The translations under genes and the position numbers were made by a program. DNA of 64,000 nt from contig NZ_AMDP01000022.1 in NCBI RefSeq assembly GCF_028128615.1, positions 124,001 through 188,000 of the forward strand, read 5' to 3'. This stretch comes from Enterococcus sp. 5H (lineage in GTDB: Bacteria; Bacillota; Bacilli; Lactobacillales; Enterococcaceae). Positions within the stretch are counted from its first letter, which is position 1, and each line of letters starts with the position of its first letter. A model generated the notes under the pieces. It was given only the letters and a program-made list of their open reading frames with translations. It did not search any database and was not told where the DNA came from. Below, in pieces: positions 17,758 to 28,748 of the stretch.

Positions 17758-20700
17758 ATGAAAAAGAGAATACGGCAAACGAATAAAAAAATTAAAAAGA
17801 AATGGCAGTTTTTGTTAGTAGTAGTTCTTTTTTTAGTTAGCGGCTATTTTTTTGTAAATAAAGGTGATATGAAAGCGTCTAAGGTATTAGGGGAAGAAAA
17901 TTTTAGAACGACGGCTAAAAGTAAATGGAGCGAAGAAGAAGGAAAAAATTATGTCAAGTTGGAGTGGAATACTATTCGTAATGTAAATGAGGTTGGTTAT
18001 CAATTGTATCAATCTGAGAATGGTTCTACTTGGAATAAGCGATCTGCGAACTATGGCAAACCAATTAAAGTGTTAAATGTATACTTTGATGAAGATGAAA
18101 GAAACAATAGTTGGATAAAAGAATTGCAAACAGAGTCTTCAATTGGTAAAAATCAGCTTAAGATTAACTCGGAATCATTAAATAAATATAATGAAAATCC
18201 TGATAGCTATTTGAAAAATAGTAAAGGTGAATATCAATATGATGTAATTATGATGATTGTTAAAGAGGAAGATCAAACGAATAAACTAAGTCAGGATGCT
18301 ATGGAAGCAACTAAGTTATTTCTAGGGAGTGGTCGAGGAGGATTATTTGGAAGTAATGCCATTATTAATATGCAGTCAGAATTCGAAGATACACTAGATA
18401 TAAACGTGATTGAGTCAACTGAATTAGCAGCAATTGATGAAGTAAAGGTAATTAATAATGGTTATTTAATGAAATATCCTATTGAAATAAAAGATGATGC
18501 AGTTTTAACTACATCTAGTACTAAAACTGTCGAACGAACAACGACAGATAGTGGGACAACGTGGCTTGAATATAATACTTTAACTAATAATGAATATTTA
18601 AAAACAAGTAACAATATTGGAATAATTCAAATTAATCAAAATCCTACATTAGATGAAAGGAAAATAATTACTAATACTTTATATAATTTGGCTCAAGTAA
18701 CTTCAGACAAATTTGCATATGACCAAACGATTAAAGATGACCAAGCACCTGATGCACCCAAAATTAGTGTGCGTTATGGCAGAGAAGATGATATCAATAT
18801 TGAGGTGGATGCACTTGATAATGGAACGGAATATCAATGGTATGTAGAAGCCAGTAATAAATCTGGAGTTTCTCAAAAATCAAATATAGTCAAAGAAACT
18901 ATTGTGAGTAATACCGCTGGTTATTTCTATGAAGTGACTGATTCTGCAACATCAAAATTAATCGAGAAAGTTGAAAGATATAAGGATGCTTATGGCAAGA
19001 TTGGTTCAGAGTCTTTTGATCGGTATGTTGCATCAAGCGATAATTCTATTGATTATAAAACTGCAAGTGCATTTACAATTCATGAAAATGATTCCGAAAA
19101 ATATTTACATGTAGTAGCGGTAGATCGATCTAATAATATTTCTAAGGTAAGTAGTCAAAAGATTGAGGAATTACAAAAACAAGTTAAAGCTTTACCTAAA
19201 GCTGTAGATTTTAGTGTTGAGCGAACACAGGATGAAGCGAAATTGATTAATCTGAATTTGGATAGCTCATTAAATAACCAAATGGAGTCTATAGAAATTC
19301 AAACACCGAGTAACGCCGTAATTAAAGACTTTAAAACGTTAAAGCTTCCAACCAAATGGTACTCGTATGAAAACAGTGCAACGGCTGATTCCAAATCTTT
19401 TACTTTTGCGATTAAGGAACAAAATGATTTAACGACAATTACTAATTTTTTAAATAGTTTGCGATTTACAGTTGAGTCTCAAAAAAATCAAAAGGGAAGT
19501 ATTCGCATAATCTTCCATAAAAAAGTGTACACATCTTGGGTAGATCCAAATGGAAAAGTACATTACTATACTTATTTTTCTGCTGTTAATCCTTGGTTGG
19601 TGGCATACAATTTAGCAAAAAAAGAGACCTATAAAGGACTGACAGGTTATTTGGCTACTCTGACTTCTTTAGAAGAACACGATCATGTTTACGATAATAT
19701 TGCTAAAAAGTCCGGATGGCTTGGTGGCGCGAGAATTATCAAGTCTGATAACAGTAAAATAAATGATGATCCCAAGCTATTGCCAATTATTACTAGCTAT
19801 GCGCTTAATGAACCAAATTGGTATTGGGTTAATGGACCGGAAGCTGGCTTAATTTTCTTCAATAAGAAGAAGTATACTGAAGGTGGTAAAGCACCTAATG
19901 GCGTTTATCAAGGCTTCAACAATCCGGTTACTGGAGGAACTTTTGCAGAACCGAACAATACTGGATACGATAGTAGTATTGGAGGAAGTGGTGAGCACGT
20001 CTTAGAATTTGCTCAAGAATCAACCACTAAATATTGGAATGACTTAAATGCTAACAACTTAGGTTATAAAACTGGTTTCTATGTAGAATTTTCTGAGTAT
20101 GGGAATCAAAAGGAAGGTATTGAAGTCACTGATGTGTATTGGGAAGCGGATATTCCACAAAAAATATCATTAAAAGCTTATGACAATTTGGGTAATCCAC
20201 TTCCGTCAGGAAACTTATTATTTGATCAAAAATTAATGATAAACAAGAAAGAAACGATCACTCCGACAAAAATAGCTTCTTATGATTTTATTAAATTAGT
20301 GATGCCGGAAGGAGAATATGTTTCCCCGCTTGAATTGACTTTTAGTAGCACATTTCAGGAAGGAAACTTGATCTATGCAAATCAAAAATTGACAGTCCGT
20401 GCTAGACAAATAATAACAGAAACAAACGATCAAGTAGTTATACCTAAGCAAGGTTATGGTTTATTGGAAAGTAGTACTAGCTCAGGACAGAAAAAAGATG
20501 AGTTTTCATTAACGATGGCTTCTAGTGTTGATAATTCAATAGGATTTGACACACGGATTATTACTTTTAAATTCGACGAGCCAATCTATTCGTTTGTACC
20601 GAAAATACCAATGAATTATGAATTAGTTGGGTATGTATTATCAATGAATAAGCAGTTTCACTCTCCTGAAAATAGTTCTAAAAATCCAATTAAAGTCGAT

Positions 20701-20817
20701 GTATCGACTAATCCAGAGTTTTGGCTAACAATTTATATTAAGCCATCTATAAAAACACCAACATTGTATCATTCGGAATACAAAAACAATAATTTAGGAT
20801 TAATCGAAATAAAATAA
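17758..20817 (+). CDS. Large secreted protein: DUF5057-like plus C-type-lectin-like domain
   Basis: 1019 residues; AAGGAGATAAG precedes the ATG. A basic start and one hydrophobic segment (about residues 16-35) act as signal or membrane anchor. Residues 45-85 look fibronectin-III-like, residues about 85-215 match DUF5057 by eye (KVLNVYFDEDE, YQYDVIMM, SGRGGLFGSNAIIN), and residues 325-400 are another FN3-like segment. Residues about 600-785 are a C-type lectin-like fold without cysteines: GYLATLTSLEEHDHVY, WYWVNGPEAG, the Ca2+-site motif EPN near 729 and WND near 760. The rest is beta-rich. No LPXTG-like motif. It lies downstream of the SipW operon; a carbohydrate-binding surface role is inferred. 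Confidence 0.7.
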   Translation: MKKRIRQTNKKIKKKWQFLLVVVLFLVSGYFFVNKGDMKASKVLGEENFRTTAKSKWSEEEGKNYVKLEWNTIRNVNEVGYQLYQSENGSTWNKRSANYGKPIKVLNVYFDEDERNNSWIKELQTESSIGKNQLKINSESLNKYNENPDSYLKNSKGEYQYDVIMMIVKEEDQTNKLSQDAMEATKLFLGSGRGGLFGSNAIINMQSEFEDTLDINVIESTELAAIDEVKVINNGYLMKYPIEIKDDAVLTTSSTKTVERTTTDSGTTWLEYNTLTNNEYLKTSNNIGIIQINQNPTLDERKIITNTLYNLAQVTSDKFAYDQTIKDDQAPDAPKISVRYGREDDINIEVDALDNGTEYQWYVEASNKSGVSQKSNIVKETIVSNTAGYFYEVTDSATSKLIEKVERYKDAYGKIGSESFDRYVASSDNSIDYKTASAFTIHENDSEKYLHVVAVDRSNNISKVSSQKIEELQKQVKALPKAVDFSVERTQDEAKLINLNLDSSLNNQMESIEIQTPSNAVIKDFKTLKLPTKWYSYENSATADSKSFTFAIKEQNDLTTITNFLNSLRFTVESQKNQKGSIRIIFHKKVYTSWVDPNGKVHYYTYFSAVNPWLVAYNLAKKETYKGLTGYLATLTSLEEHDHVYDNIAKKSGWLGGARIIKSDNSKINDDPKLLPIITSYALNEPNWYWVNGPEAGLIFFNKKKYTEGGKAPNGVYQGFNNPVTGGTFAEPNNTGYDSSIGGSGEHVLEFAQESTTKYWNDLNANNLGYKTGFYVEFSEYGNQKEGIEVTDVYWEADIPQKISLKAYDNLGNPLPSGNLLFDQKLMINKKETITPTKIASYDFIKLVMPEGEYVSPLELTFSSTFQEGNLIYANQKLTVRARQIITETNDQVVIPKQGYGLLESSTSSGQKKDEFSLTMASSVDNSIGFDTRIITFKFDEPIYSFVPKIPMNYELVGYVLSMNKQFHSPENSSKNPIKVDVSTNPEFWLTIYIKPSIKTPTLYHSEYKNNNLGLIEIK

Positions 20818-20936
20818 AAATAACCCACATTTGCTAATGCCGTTAAAAAGTAAATAATTTGAGATCAAACAGGTTGAAAAATATTTATTCTAAGTATTGA
20901 AAAACACTTTAAATAAAAAAAGTAGGAATGACGTGA

Positions 20937-21158
20937 ATGTATCTACTATTAGTTGCTTTAGCAATGATTAGCTTAATTCATAGCTTATTAATTATTTTTG
21001 TGATGCACAGAAATTCTCAGCTAGAGAAAAGAATGGAACAACTATGGAAAAGAAAAACTGTTTCAAGAAAAAATAGGCAACAACTCTCCAAAAAAAGGAG
21101 AATAAGCCAGCCTCTTGTTGATAAAAGTCAAGAACATACAAAGAAAAAGAGGAAGTAG
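20937..21158 (+). CDS. Small basic single-pass membrane protein
   Basis: 73 residues. One hydrophobic helix (about residues 1-23, LLLVALAMISLIHSLLIIFV) is followed by a strongly basic, Lys/Arg/Gln-rich cytoplasmic tail ending in KKKRK. GTAGGAATGACGTGA provides only a weak Shine-Dalgarno. It ends six bases before the next gene and is probably cotranscribed with it. I recognise no family; a small membrane adaptor or DNA-tethering partner is conceivable but nothing proves it. Confidence 0.55.
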   Translation: MYLLLVALAMISLIHSLLIIFVMHRNSQLEKRMEQLWKRKTVSRKNRQQLSKKRRISQPLVDKSQEHTKKKRK

Positions 21159-21164
21159 ATAATA

Positions 21165-21866
21165 ATGAAATTTGGTTACACTCGTGAATATAAGCTAAAC
21201 CAACAATTCGATCTTTTAGAGGGTTATGAGGTAGATGAAATTTTTTCAGATGGTAAACAAGGTAATGAAGTAATTAAGGATCCTGACAGTGATTTTCAGC
21301 GATTACTAGATTATACAGAACCAGGTGACTGCTTGGTTATTGCATTTTTAGAAGTTATTTCAAGAGATTATCATATGTTACTTGAACTATTTGATGAGTT
21401 GGAAGATTTGGAACTTGATTTGGTTGTATTAACATCACCAGCACTAACTTTGGCAGAATGGCGAGAGGTACTTTTATGGGTATGTAAAAATGATAAATTA
21501 GTGCATCCACGTTTAGTTAAACTCAAGATTAATAAAAAAAGTGACAATAATAATTTTTCTGTTTTTAGTCGAGAACCAGAAGCTAAACAATTATATCGAG
21601 AAATTATATGGCAATTGATTGGGAAACGTAAATTAAGAAAAATAGCTAAAGATAAAGGAGTACCAGTCGAAACCGTGTATCGGATTCAACAGGAATTTAA
21701 GCGAATTAAATTAGCGGTTGTTTTAGCAATCTGTTTCTTTTTAGCGATTGCAACAATTAAATTATCTGAGAATTTTTCAGATAATTTATTGATTCAAATA
21801 GGGGTATGTATCGTTACAACTCTAGTTATCTTATACAATACTTTAGCAGACAGTGAGCAATTATAA
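21165..21866 (+). CDS. Membrane-bound serine-recombinase-like protein, probably catalytically dead
   Basis: 233 residues. Residues 1-100 follow the resolvase N-terminal domain: FGYTREYKLNQQ aligns with the usual GYARVSTxxQ, and GDCLVIAFLEVISRD with GDxLVVxxLDRLGRD. The catalytic Ser is Tyr9 here, and the Arg of LDRL is Val, while the later Arg is kept. Residues about 150-185 form a helix-turn-helix (RKIAKDKGVPVETVYRIQQE). Two hydrophobic helices follow (about 188-206 and 211-228). Strand exchange looks impossible, so a membrane-tethered DNA-binding regulator is more likely. It sits six bases after the small basic membrane protein. Confidence 0.75.
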   Translation: MKFGYTREYKLNQQFDLLEGYEVDEIFSDGKQGNEVIKDPDSDFQRLLDYTEPGDCLVIAFLEVISRDYHMLLELFDELEDLELDLVVLTSPALTLAEWREVLLWVCKNDKLVHPRLVKLKINKKSDNNNFSVFSREPEAKQLYREIIWQLIGKRKLRKIAKDKGVPVETVYRIQQEFKRIKLAVVLAICFFLAIATIKLSENFSDNLLIQIGVCIVTTLVILYNTLADSEQL

Positions 21867-22128
21867 AAAGCTAGTGGGACAGTTGAGTGGGACAAAACTA
21901 AAAATCAGTTTTGTTTCACTCACTAGATCCGAATAAACGGCGAGAAAAAAGCAGCTACTCCACTCTGTTCCGATCACATCAATTTCTAAGAGCTAAAGCT
22001 CTAAGAATTGAAGGCTTCGGAAATAAGCTGAAATTCACAAAAATTTGAAGAGCAATTTTCGTGAATCCCTTCTTATTTCTCGGAGCTAAACGCTTTTGGC
22101 TCAGCCTCTTATCCCACCTCTTTTAATT
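21867..22128. repeat. Dispersed intergenic repeat, complete copy
   Basis: Hairpin GAGTGGGACAAAAC (21885-21898) / GTTTTGTTTCACTC (21908-21921) with two wobbles, inside an outer CTAGTG/CACTAG. A second hairpin unit, 22019-22083, pairs GAAATAAG with CTTATTTC and ATTCAC with GTGAAT and matches 17567-17682. The right end (GGCTCAGCCTCTTATCCCAC) is the reverse of the GTGGGA...GAGGCTG ends common in enterococcal repeats. It also separates convergent transcripts. Confidence 0.65.
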
Positions 22129-23280
22129 TCAAAAATTCATTTGTTCAATTCGATCAAATGCGTCTTTTAAAACGCTAATATCCTGTGTAGCTGCTAAACG
22201 TACATAATCATCGCCAGTTGTTTCGCCAAAAGCTTTACCTGGAATCATTAATACATTTATTTCTTTCAAGACTTTTTCAACAAATGGAACAGATGTTAGA
22301 CCTGTTCTAGAAATATTAATAAACGCATACATGCTGCCTTTGACAGGATGTAACGATAGGAATGGAATTTTAGCAATTCGCTGTTCCAAATATTCCAAGC
22401 GTTCTTGAAAGACTGATACGACTGTCGGGACTAACAGTTCTGCATGATTTAGTGCATAAATCCCGGCTTGTTGAGAAGGACTTGGTGCAGAGTATGTGAT
22501 ACTTTCATTAATTAGTTTTGCTGCTTCATTGATATAAGCAGGTGCAATCATATAGCCAATCCGCCAGCCAGTCATAGCAAATGCTTTTGAAAAACTGCTG
22601 AAAGTGATCGTATGTTCAGGAGCAAAAGTTGCCATCGGAACAAATTCATCATAAAAACAAAAAGCTTCATAAACTTCGTCTGAAAGAATATAAAAATTAT
22701 GTTCAATAGCTAAATCGGCAATAGCTTTAAATGTTTCAGGTGAAAAAACTGCACCAGTAGGGTTATTTGGTGAATTGATAATAATTGCTTTGGTTTTATC
22801 TGTGATTGCTGCTTTTAAAACATCAATATCAATTTGAAAGTCATCTTCTTCATAAGTTGGAATAAATACAGGTTTACCTCCTGCGAAAATAACTTGATCC
22901 TTGTAAGGAGAAAAGTAAGGTTCATGGATAATAACTTCATCGCCAGGATCAATAATAACTTGCAGCGTTAAATACATTCCGTGTAAAGCACCAACGGTTG
23001 CTCGAATTTGGTTGCTCTCAAAAGATAATCCATATTGTTTTTGATAAAATTGTGCAACAGTATCGATAAATTCCTGACTCCCGCCAGAAGCAGTGTATTT
23101 AGTATGTCCGTTTTTAACATCTGTAAAAGCTGCTTCGATAATTCGCTCATCAGTAATTAAATCTGGATCACCAATCGATAGATCTAAAAGATTCGGTACT
23201 TGTTTGGCTAAAGTAGCTATATCCATTAAAATATTTTCAGCAGGTAGCTGATGACGTTGTGCGATGTTTGAAATATCCAT
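22129..23280 (-). CDS. PLP-dependent aminotransferase, class I/II fold
   Basis: 383 residues; TTGGAGGAAAC precedes the ATG. The fold-type I pattern is clear: YTASGG and GALHGMY in the N-terminal half, NSPNNPTGAVF near residue 170, and the Schiff-base lysine in FSSFSKAFAMTGWRIGY near residue 230. It belongs with PatA/AspC-like aromatic or aspartate aminotransferases, but specificity cannot be read from sequence. It lies downstream of an amino-acid ABC importer in the same direction, separated by a terminator (23339-23384), so it probably has its own promoter in the short gap. Confidence 0.88.
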   Translation of the reverse strand: MDISNIAQRHQLPAENILMDIATLAKQVPNLLDLSIGDPDLITDERIIEAAFTDVKNGHTKYTASGGSQEFIDTVAQFYQKQYGLSFESNQIRATVGALHGMYLTLQVIIDPGDEVIIHEPYFSPYKDQVIFAGGKPVFIPTYEEDDFQIDIDVLKAAITDKTKAIIINSPNNPTGAVFSPETFKAIADLAIEHNFYILSDEVYEAFCFYDEFVPMATFAPEHTITFSSFSKAFAMTGWRIGYMIAPAYINEAAKLINESITYSAPSPSQQAGIYALNHAELLVPTVVSVFQERLEYLEQRIAKIPFLSLHPVKGSMYAFINISRTGLTSVPFVEKVLKEINVLMIPGKAFGETTGDDYVRLAATQDISVLKDAFDRIEQMNF

Positions 23281-23338
23281 GTTGTTTCCTCCAATAACTT
23301 ATTGCTTTCATTCATTTTATATTATTTTTCTGTTTTTT

Positions 23339-23386
23339 AAAGAGGACAAAGCAAATTTGTTTATACTTGCTTTGCCCTCTTTTAGT
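23339..23386. terminator. Terminator of the amino-acid ABC operon (- strand), bidirectional
   Basis: AGAGGACAAAGCAA / TTGCTTTGCCCTCT with T runs on both sides. It follows the stop of the ATPase gene read leftward. Confidence 0.75.
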
Positions 23387-23388
23387 TT

Positions 23389-24111
23389 TTATAAAACTTT
23401 TCTTAAAAAGTCTTGCGTTCTTGGATTTTTTGGTTGTCCAAAAATTTCTTCTGGCGTGCCTTCTTCTTGAATGATGCCAGCATCCATAAAAATTACTCGA
23501 TCGGCGACTTCACGGGCAAATCCCATTTCATGTGTTACAACAACCATCGTCATACCTTCAACCGCTAAAGCTTTCATTACGGCCAAAACTTCACCAACCA
23601 TTTCTGGATCTAACGCAGAAGTTGGTTCATCAAAAAGCATTACATCTGGATTCATTGCTAACGCACGGGCGATAGCTACCCGTTGCTGTTGTCCACCAGA
23701 AAGGCTTGATGGGTAACTTGTACTTTTTTCTTTTAAGCCAACTTGTTCTAATAATTTAAGTGCTTTTTCTTTAGCAGATTCAGCTGTTTCTTTTTTGACT
23801 TTAATTGGGCTAATCGTTAAATTGTCTAAAACCGTTTTATGAGGGAAAAGGTTGAAATTTTGGAATACCATTCCCATTTTTTGACGAAGGGCATCAATAT
23901 CGGTATCTTTATCCAGTAAATTCTTACCCTCAAATTCAATTATACCGTCTGTTGGTTGTTCTAATAGGTTTAAGCAACGTAAAAAGGTACTTTTTCCACT
24001 ACCAGATGGACCGATGATGACAACAACTTCCCCAGCTTTTACATCTAAATCGATTCCCTTTAAGACTTCATTTTTATCAAAAGTTTTGTGTAAGTTTTTT
24101 ATATTAATCAC
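23389..24111 (-). CDS. Amino-acid ABC transporter ATPase, GlnQ-like
   Basis: 240 residues, the usual GlnQ length. Walker [10 protein letters not shown], signature LSGGQQQR, Walker B VMLFDEP followed by TSALDPE, and the switch His in VVTHEMG are all present. The GTG start overlaps the end of the substrate-binding/permease gene by eight bases, so translation is coupled. It powers import of a polar amino acid such as glutamine or glutamate. Substrate is inferred from family only. Confidence 0.93.
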   Translation of the reverse strand: MINIKNLHKTFDKNEVLKGIDLDVKAGEVVVIIGPSGSGKSTFLRCLNLLEQPTDGIIEFEGKNLLDKDTDIDALRQKMGMVFQNFNLFPHKTVLDNLTISPIKVKKETAESAKEKALKLLEQVGLKEKSTSYPSSLSGGQQQRVAIARALAMNPDVMLFDEPTSALDPEMVGEVLAVMKALAVEGMTMVVVTHEMGFAREVADRVIFMDAGIIQEEGTPEEIFGQPKNPRTQDFLRKVL

Positions 24112-25570
24112 TAGTGCTCATGCTCCTTTCAGCTACACCTAATAGGCGAGAAATAGTAAAGGTTAGGACAAAGTAAATCAAGGAAACGATAAGATAAGGT
24201 AAGAATGGTTTAAAGCTTGCTCCTTGAACATTGCCGGCTTGGAAAATTAATTCAGAGACACCGATGACTGATACGACTGATGACTCTTTGATTACTGTGA
24301 CAAATTCGTTTCCTAAAGCAGGTAAAATATTCTTGATTGCTTGCGGTAAAATAATGTAACGCATTGCTTGTGGTTGATTCATACCTAATGAGCGGGCAGC
24401 TTCAAGTTGACCTTTATTAACAGCATTAATTCCGGCACGAACGATTTCAGCTACATAAGCACCACTATTTAAAGCTAAAGCAATACAACCCGCAGCAAGT
24501 TTAGATAAATCTAGACCTAAAACACCTGTACCAAAATAGACGATAAAAATTTGTACTAATAACGGCGTACCGCGGACATATTCAATATAAGCAATCGCAA
24601 TACCACGGAAAATTTTTGATTTAGATAATTTCATTAGGGCTAGAAGTCCACCTAAAAGGGAACCAAATAGCACACCCATAAAGGCTAAGAAGATGGTATA
24701 GCCAGCACCAGTAACGTAAAATTTACCATATTTTTCTAAGAAACTTTGGTCATCAGTAAACATTAACTCATTGGCTTCTTTTTTATAGCCTTCCAACAAA
24801 TTATTATCATTGATTGTTTGAATAGAAGCGTTAACTTTTTCTTCAAGGATAGGAGCATTCTTAGGGATAGCAACAGCAGCTGTTTTTTCTCCTTGTTCAA
24901 AAGTTACTTCATCTGCGAAAACTAAGTCTGGATCACGATCTACATAAGCTTCAGCAACTGGACCTTCAAGAACAGCCGCATCGACTTTATTGTTTTTTAA
25001 GTTCATAATAATATCTGGAACTTTTTGTAGAGAGGTTGGAATTGAGCCAATTAATTCAGTTTTTGCTAATTCTTCTTGAGTTGTTTGCTTTTGCACACCA
25101 ACTTTGACACCATCGAAATCATTTACAGAGGTAAACTTACTTTCATCACCTTTACGAACAACAACTTTTTGCTGAACGGTCATATAAGGATGAGAAAAAT
25201 TTACTTCTTTCATTCGTTCAGGTGTTGGAGCCATCCCGGAAATAATCAAATCAATTTTGCCGGTTTTTAGTGCACCTAATAATGCATCAAAACCCAATTC
25301 TTCAATCTTTAGTTTAACACCAAGATCATCGGCTATTTTTTGAGCAATAGAGATGTCAAAACCAACGATCTGGTTTTTACCATCAACCGTTGCATGGAAT
25401 TCGTAGGGTGCATAATCAGCGGATAAACCAACGATCAATTCACCACGTTTGATAATGTTGTCGTAGACAGGATCTTTTTCGTCAGCAAGTGCGGTACCAG
25501 CTGGAAGAAAAGTGAGTAATACCAATAGAATAGGGATGATAAATGCGAAAGTTTTTTTACATAATTTCAT
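24104..25570 (-). CDS. Fused substrate-binding protein and permease, GlnPH-like
   Basis: 488 residues from ATG 25570, preceded by AAAGGAG; a longer frame from 25633 has no ribosome site. A signal peptide ([23 protein letters not shown]) is followed by a type 3 periplasmic-binding domain (about 40-265, with [14 protein letters not shown] and [15 protein letters not shown]), then the permease domain (about 285-485) with the EAA-loop sequence [21 protein letters not shown]. Such fusions (GlnP of lactic acid bacteria) dimerise in the membrane and work with GlnQ. It has one receptor domain, where L. lactis GlnP has two. Confidence 0.93.
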   Translation of the reverse strand: MKLCKKTFAFIIPILLVLLTFLPAGTALADEKDPVYDNIIKRGELIVGLSADYAPYEFHATVDGKNQIVGFDISIAQKIADDLGVKLKIEELGFDALLGALKTGKIDLIISGMAPTPERMKEVNFSHPYMTVQQKVVVRKGDESKFTSVNDFDGVKVGVQKQTTQEELAKTELIGSIPTSLQKVPDIIMNLKNNKVDAAVLEGPVAEAYVDRDPDLVFADEVTFEQGEKTAAVAIPKNAPILEEKVNASIQTINDNNLLEGYKKEANELMFTDDQSFLEKYGKFYVTGAGYTIFLAFMGVLFGSLLGGLLALMKLSKSKIFRGIAIAYIEYVRGTPLLVQIFIVYFGTGVLGLDLSKLAAGCIALALNSGAYVAEIVRAGINAVNKGQLEAARSLGMNQPQAMRYIILPQAIKNILPALGNEFVTVIKESSVVSVIGVSELIFQAGNVQGASFKPFLPYLIVSLIYFVLTFTISRLLGVAERSMSTSD

Positions 25571-25793
25571 TTGTTCGTCTCCTTTATAGTGGATTGATGA
25601 TAACCATATAATTGTAATTATCAGTAAAATCAATAAATATTCTAAAAAAAATGGATAAATGTATAAAAATTTATTGTTTTCGGATGTGAATTATCATATC
25701 ATAGATTAAGGGAAAGGAAAAGTGAATTTTATCAAAGAATACATAAATTTTCACTTTTGCATAAAAATTAGTAAAAATGGAAGGTCGGAAGAG

Positions 25794-26882
25794 ATGAATC
25801 AATCATTAATCGTTAGAGGCGCACCGCAAGAGTATGAATGCCGTGAAGGTTCATGGAATAGTTTGGAAGAGCATTTAAGTAGAAGGAAAATTCAAAGAGT
25901 GTTAGTTTTACATGGGAAAAAATCCTGGGAAGCTGCTAAAGTATATTTCCCGGATTTAGTGAATATAGATGCAGAATTTGTATATTACGGTGGTGAATGT
26001 ACAGATGAAAAAACAATCGAATTAGCCAACTTTGTTAACGAAAATAAAACAGATGGGATTGTCGCAGTCGGCGGTGGTAAAATTGCTGATTTAGGCAAAG
26101 CTGTGGCACACCAATGTCAAAAACCTGTATTAATTTTACCAACGTTAGCAGCCACATGTGCCGCGTATACACCGTTAAGCGTGATCTATAAAGAAGATGG
26201 ATCAATGGAGCGATACGACGTATTTTCAACGAGTAATGCACTAGTGTTGATTGAGCCAGCGGTGATTTTAAACTCGCCAATCGATTTGATGATTGCGGGA
26301 ATTGGTGACACAGTAGCTAAGTGGTATGAAGCAGATGCGATGATTTCCCAACTAGCGGTACAACCAATTGAAATTCAAGTAGCGGCTTTTGCAGCACAAA
26401 AATGTCGAGATATTTTACTAACAGATAGTCAAGAAGCTTTAAAAGCCATGGAAGAAAAAGAAATTAATCAAGCCTTTTTAAATGTAGTTGAAACAAACAT
26501 CTTGCTAGGTGGAATGGTTGGCGGTTTCGGCGATGATTATGGTCGGACAGCTGGAGCGCATTCAATTCATGATGTGTTAACGATTTTACCTGAAAGTCAT
26601 CAGCAGTTGCATGGGAACAAGGTTGCCTATGGAGTCTTTGTTCAATTAGTTATTGAAAATAAATGGGCTGAAATTGAGCGTCTGATTCCGTTTTATCGTA
26701 GTTTAAACTTACCCACGTCTTTAGCCGACATGAATATGATATTATCAGCAGAGGATTATCAACGTGTTTCAGAGCGAGCAGCAGAAAGCCATGAGACAAT
26801 TCATTATATGAAAGAAACAATCACACCAGATGTTGTAAAAAATGCCATGTTTGAATTAGAGAAAGCAATGACGCAAAAATAG
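25794..26882 (+). CDS. Iron-containing alcohol/glycerol dehydrogenase-like oxidoreductase
   Basis: 362 residues from ATG 25794, after GGAAGGTCGGAAGAG. The NAD-binding motif VGGGKIADLGKAVAH, the thymine-rich-fold segment LPTLAATCAAYTPLSVIY and the metal-binding region GAHSIHD...LHGNKVAYG fit the glycerol dehydrogenase branch of the Fe-ADH superfamily. Aspartate and histidine metal ligands are in IGDTVAKW, AHSIHD and LHGNKV. True substrate is unknown; paralogues act on glycerol, hydroxy-ketones or amino-acid derivatives. Monocistronic, divergent from the ABC operon, with tgt 143 bp downstream. Confidence 0.85.
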   Translation: MNQSLIVRGAPQEYECREGSWNSLEEHLSRRKIQRVLVLHGKKSWEAAKVYFPDLVNIDAEFVYYGGECTDEKTIELANFVNENKTDGIVAVGGGKIADLGKAVAHQCQKPVLILPTLAATCAAYTPLSVIYKEDGSMERYDVFSTSNALVLIEPAVILNSPIDLMIAGIGDTVAKWYEADAMISQLAVQPIEIQVAAFAAQKCRDILLTDSQEALKAMEEKEINQAFLNVVETNILLGGMVGGFGDDYGRTAGAHSIHDVLTILPESHQQLHGNKVAYGVFVQLVIENKWAEIERLIPFYRSLNLPTSLADMNMILSAEDYQRVSERAAESHETIHYMKETITPDVVKNAMFELEKAMTQK

Positions 26883-26957
26883 TTATTTTGAGAAAAGCAG
26901 AATATTTAGTAATTTGTTAAAAATAGGACAGAAACTTGCCTGAAAGCGGATAATCCC

Positions 26958-26986
26958 TTGCAAATGACCGTAAAAAAACGTATGAT
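26958..26986 (+). promoter_or_regulatory. Promoter of tgt
   Basis: TTGCAA (26958-26963), 17-bp spacer, TATGAT (26981-26986), about 35 bp before the start codon. Confidence 0.6.
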
Positions 26987-27025
26987 GGTTGAAGCGTGAA
27001 TTTACAAAAGAAAGTAGGGGAATGA

Positions 27026-28171
<1,146 letters not shown>

Positions 28172-28193
28172 AAAAAAGACCAAAAGACTAGTG

Positions 28194-28222
28194 TTGAACA
28201 AGAAATTTTGTTACAGTAAACT
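28194..28222 (+). promoter_or_regulatory. Promoter of yajC
   Basis: TTGAAC (28194-28199), 17-bp spacer, TAAACT (28217-28222). A weak hairpin ACTAGT/ACTAGT overlaps it. Confidence 0.55.
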
Positions 28223-28252
28223 AGTGATTATATGATAGTGAGGTGAAAAGAA

Positions 28253-28624
28253 ATGGGCGGAGGAATTTCGTTTATTTTACCATTAATTCTTTTAGCGGGT
28301 ATGATGTTTTTTATGACTCGTTCTCAAAAGAAACAACAAAATGAACGTCAATCACTTTTAGATACAATGAAAGTGGGCGATGAAATCATCACAATTGGTG
28401 GTTTACACGGAGTAATTTCAGAATTCGATACTGAAAAGAGAACTGTATTTATCGATTGTGAAGGAATTATCCTTGAGTTCGATCGTGCAGCGATTAAAAC
28501 AGTTAAACCTGGAACAGTCGTAGCTAATAACGATGAAGTAACAGTTGTAGAAACCAAAGAAGAAACTGTGGTTGAAGAACCAGCAGAACAAGAAACTTCA
28601 GAAAATGATGAAACGAAAGAATAA
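28253..28624 (+). CDS. yajC: Sec translocase accessory subunit YajC
   Basis: 123 residues. A single N-terminal membrane helix (GISFILPLILLAGMMFFMT), RSQKKQQNER, then VGDEIITIGGLHGVISEFD, the hallmark YajC block. The C-terminal tail is acidic (VVEEPAEQETSENDETKE). YajC binds the SecDF part of the protein export machinery; SecDF itself is not in the window. GAGGTGAAAAGAA precedes the ATG. The tgt-yajC neighbourhood is widely conserved. Confidence 0.95.
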   Translation: MGGGISFILPLILLAGMMFFMTRSQKKQQNERQSLLDTMKVGDEIITIGGLHGVISEFDTEKRTVFIDCEGIILEFDRAAIKTVKPGTVVANNDEVTVVETKEETVVEEPAEQETSENDETKE

Positions 28625-28648
28625 ATTCCAGCTTGCTGGAATTTTTTC
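28624..28648 (+). terminator. Terminator after yajC
   Basis: AATTCCAGC tt GCTGGAATT followed by a T run. Confidence 0.7.
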
Positions 28649-28748
28649 TTTCTGATCGTAAAAAAGCCACGTGCTATTTAACTCATTTTACATAATGAAT
28701 CGTAATTGGATTAGATCAATTTTGATTATACTTAAGGAGGGGATTTCC

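Noticed and set aside
21165-21866. Active site-specific recombinase causing phase variation
   Set aside because: The catalytic Ser is replaced by Tyr, the LDRL Arg is lost, and no short inverted crossover sites were found around nearby promoters.
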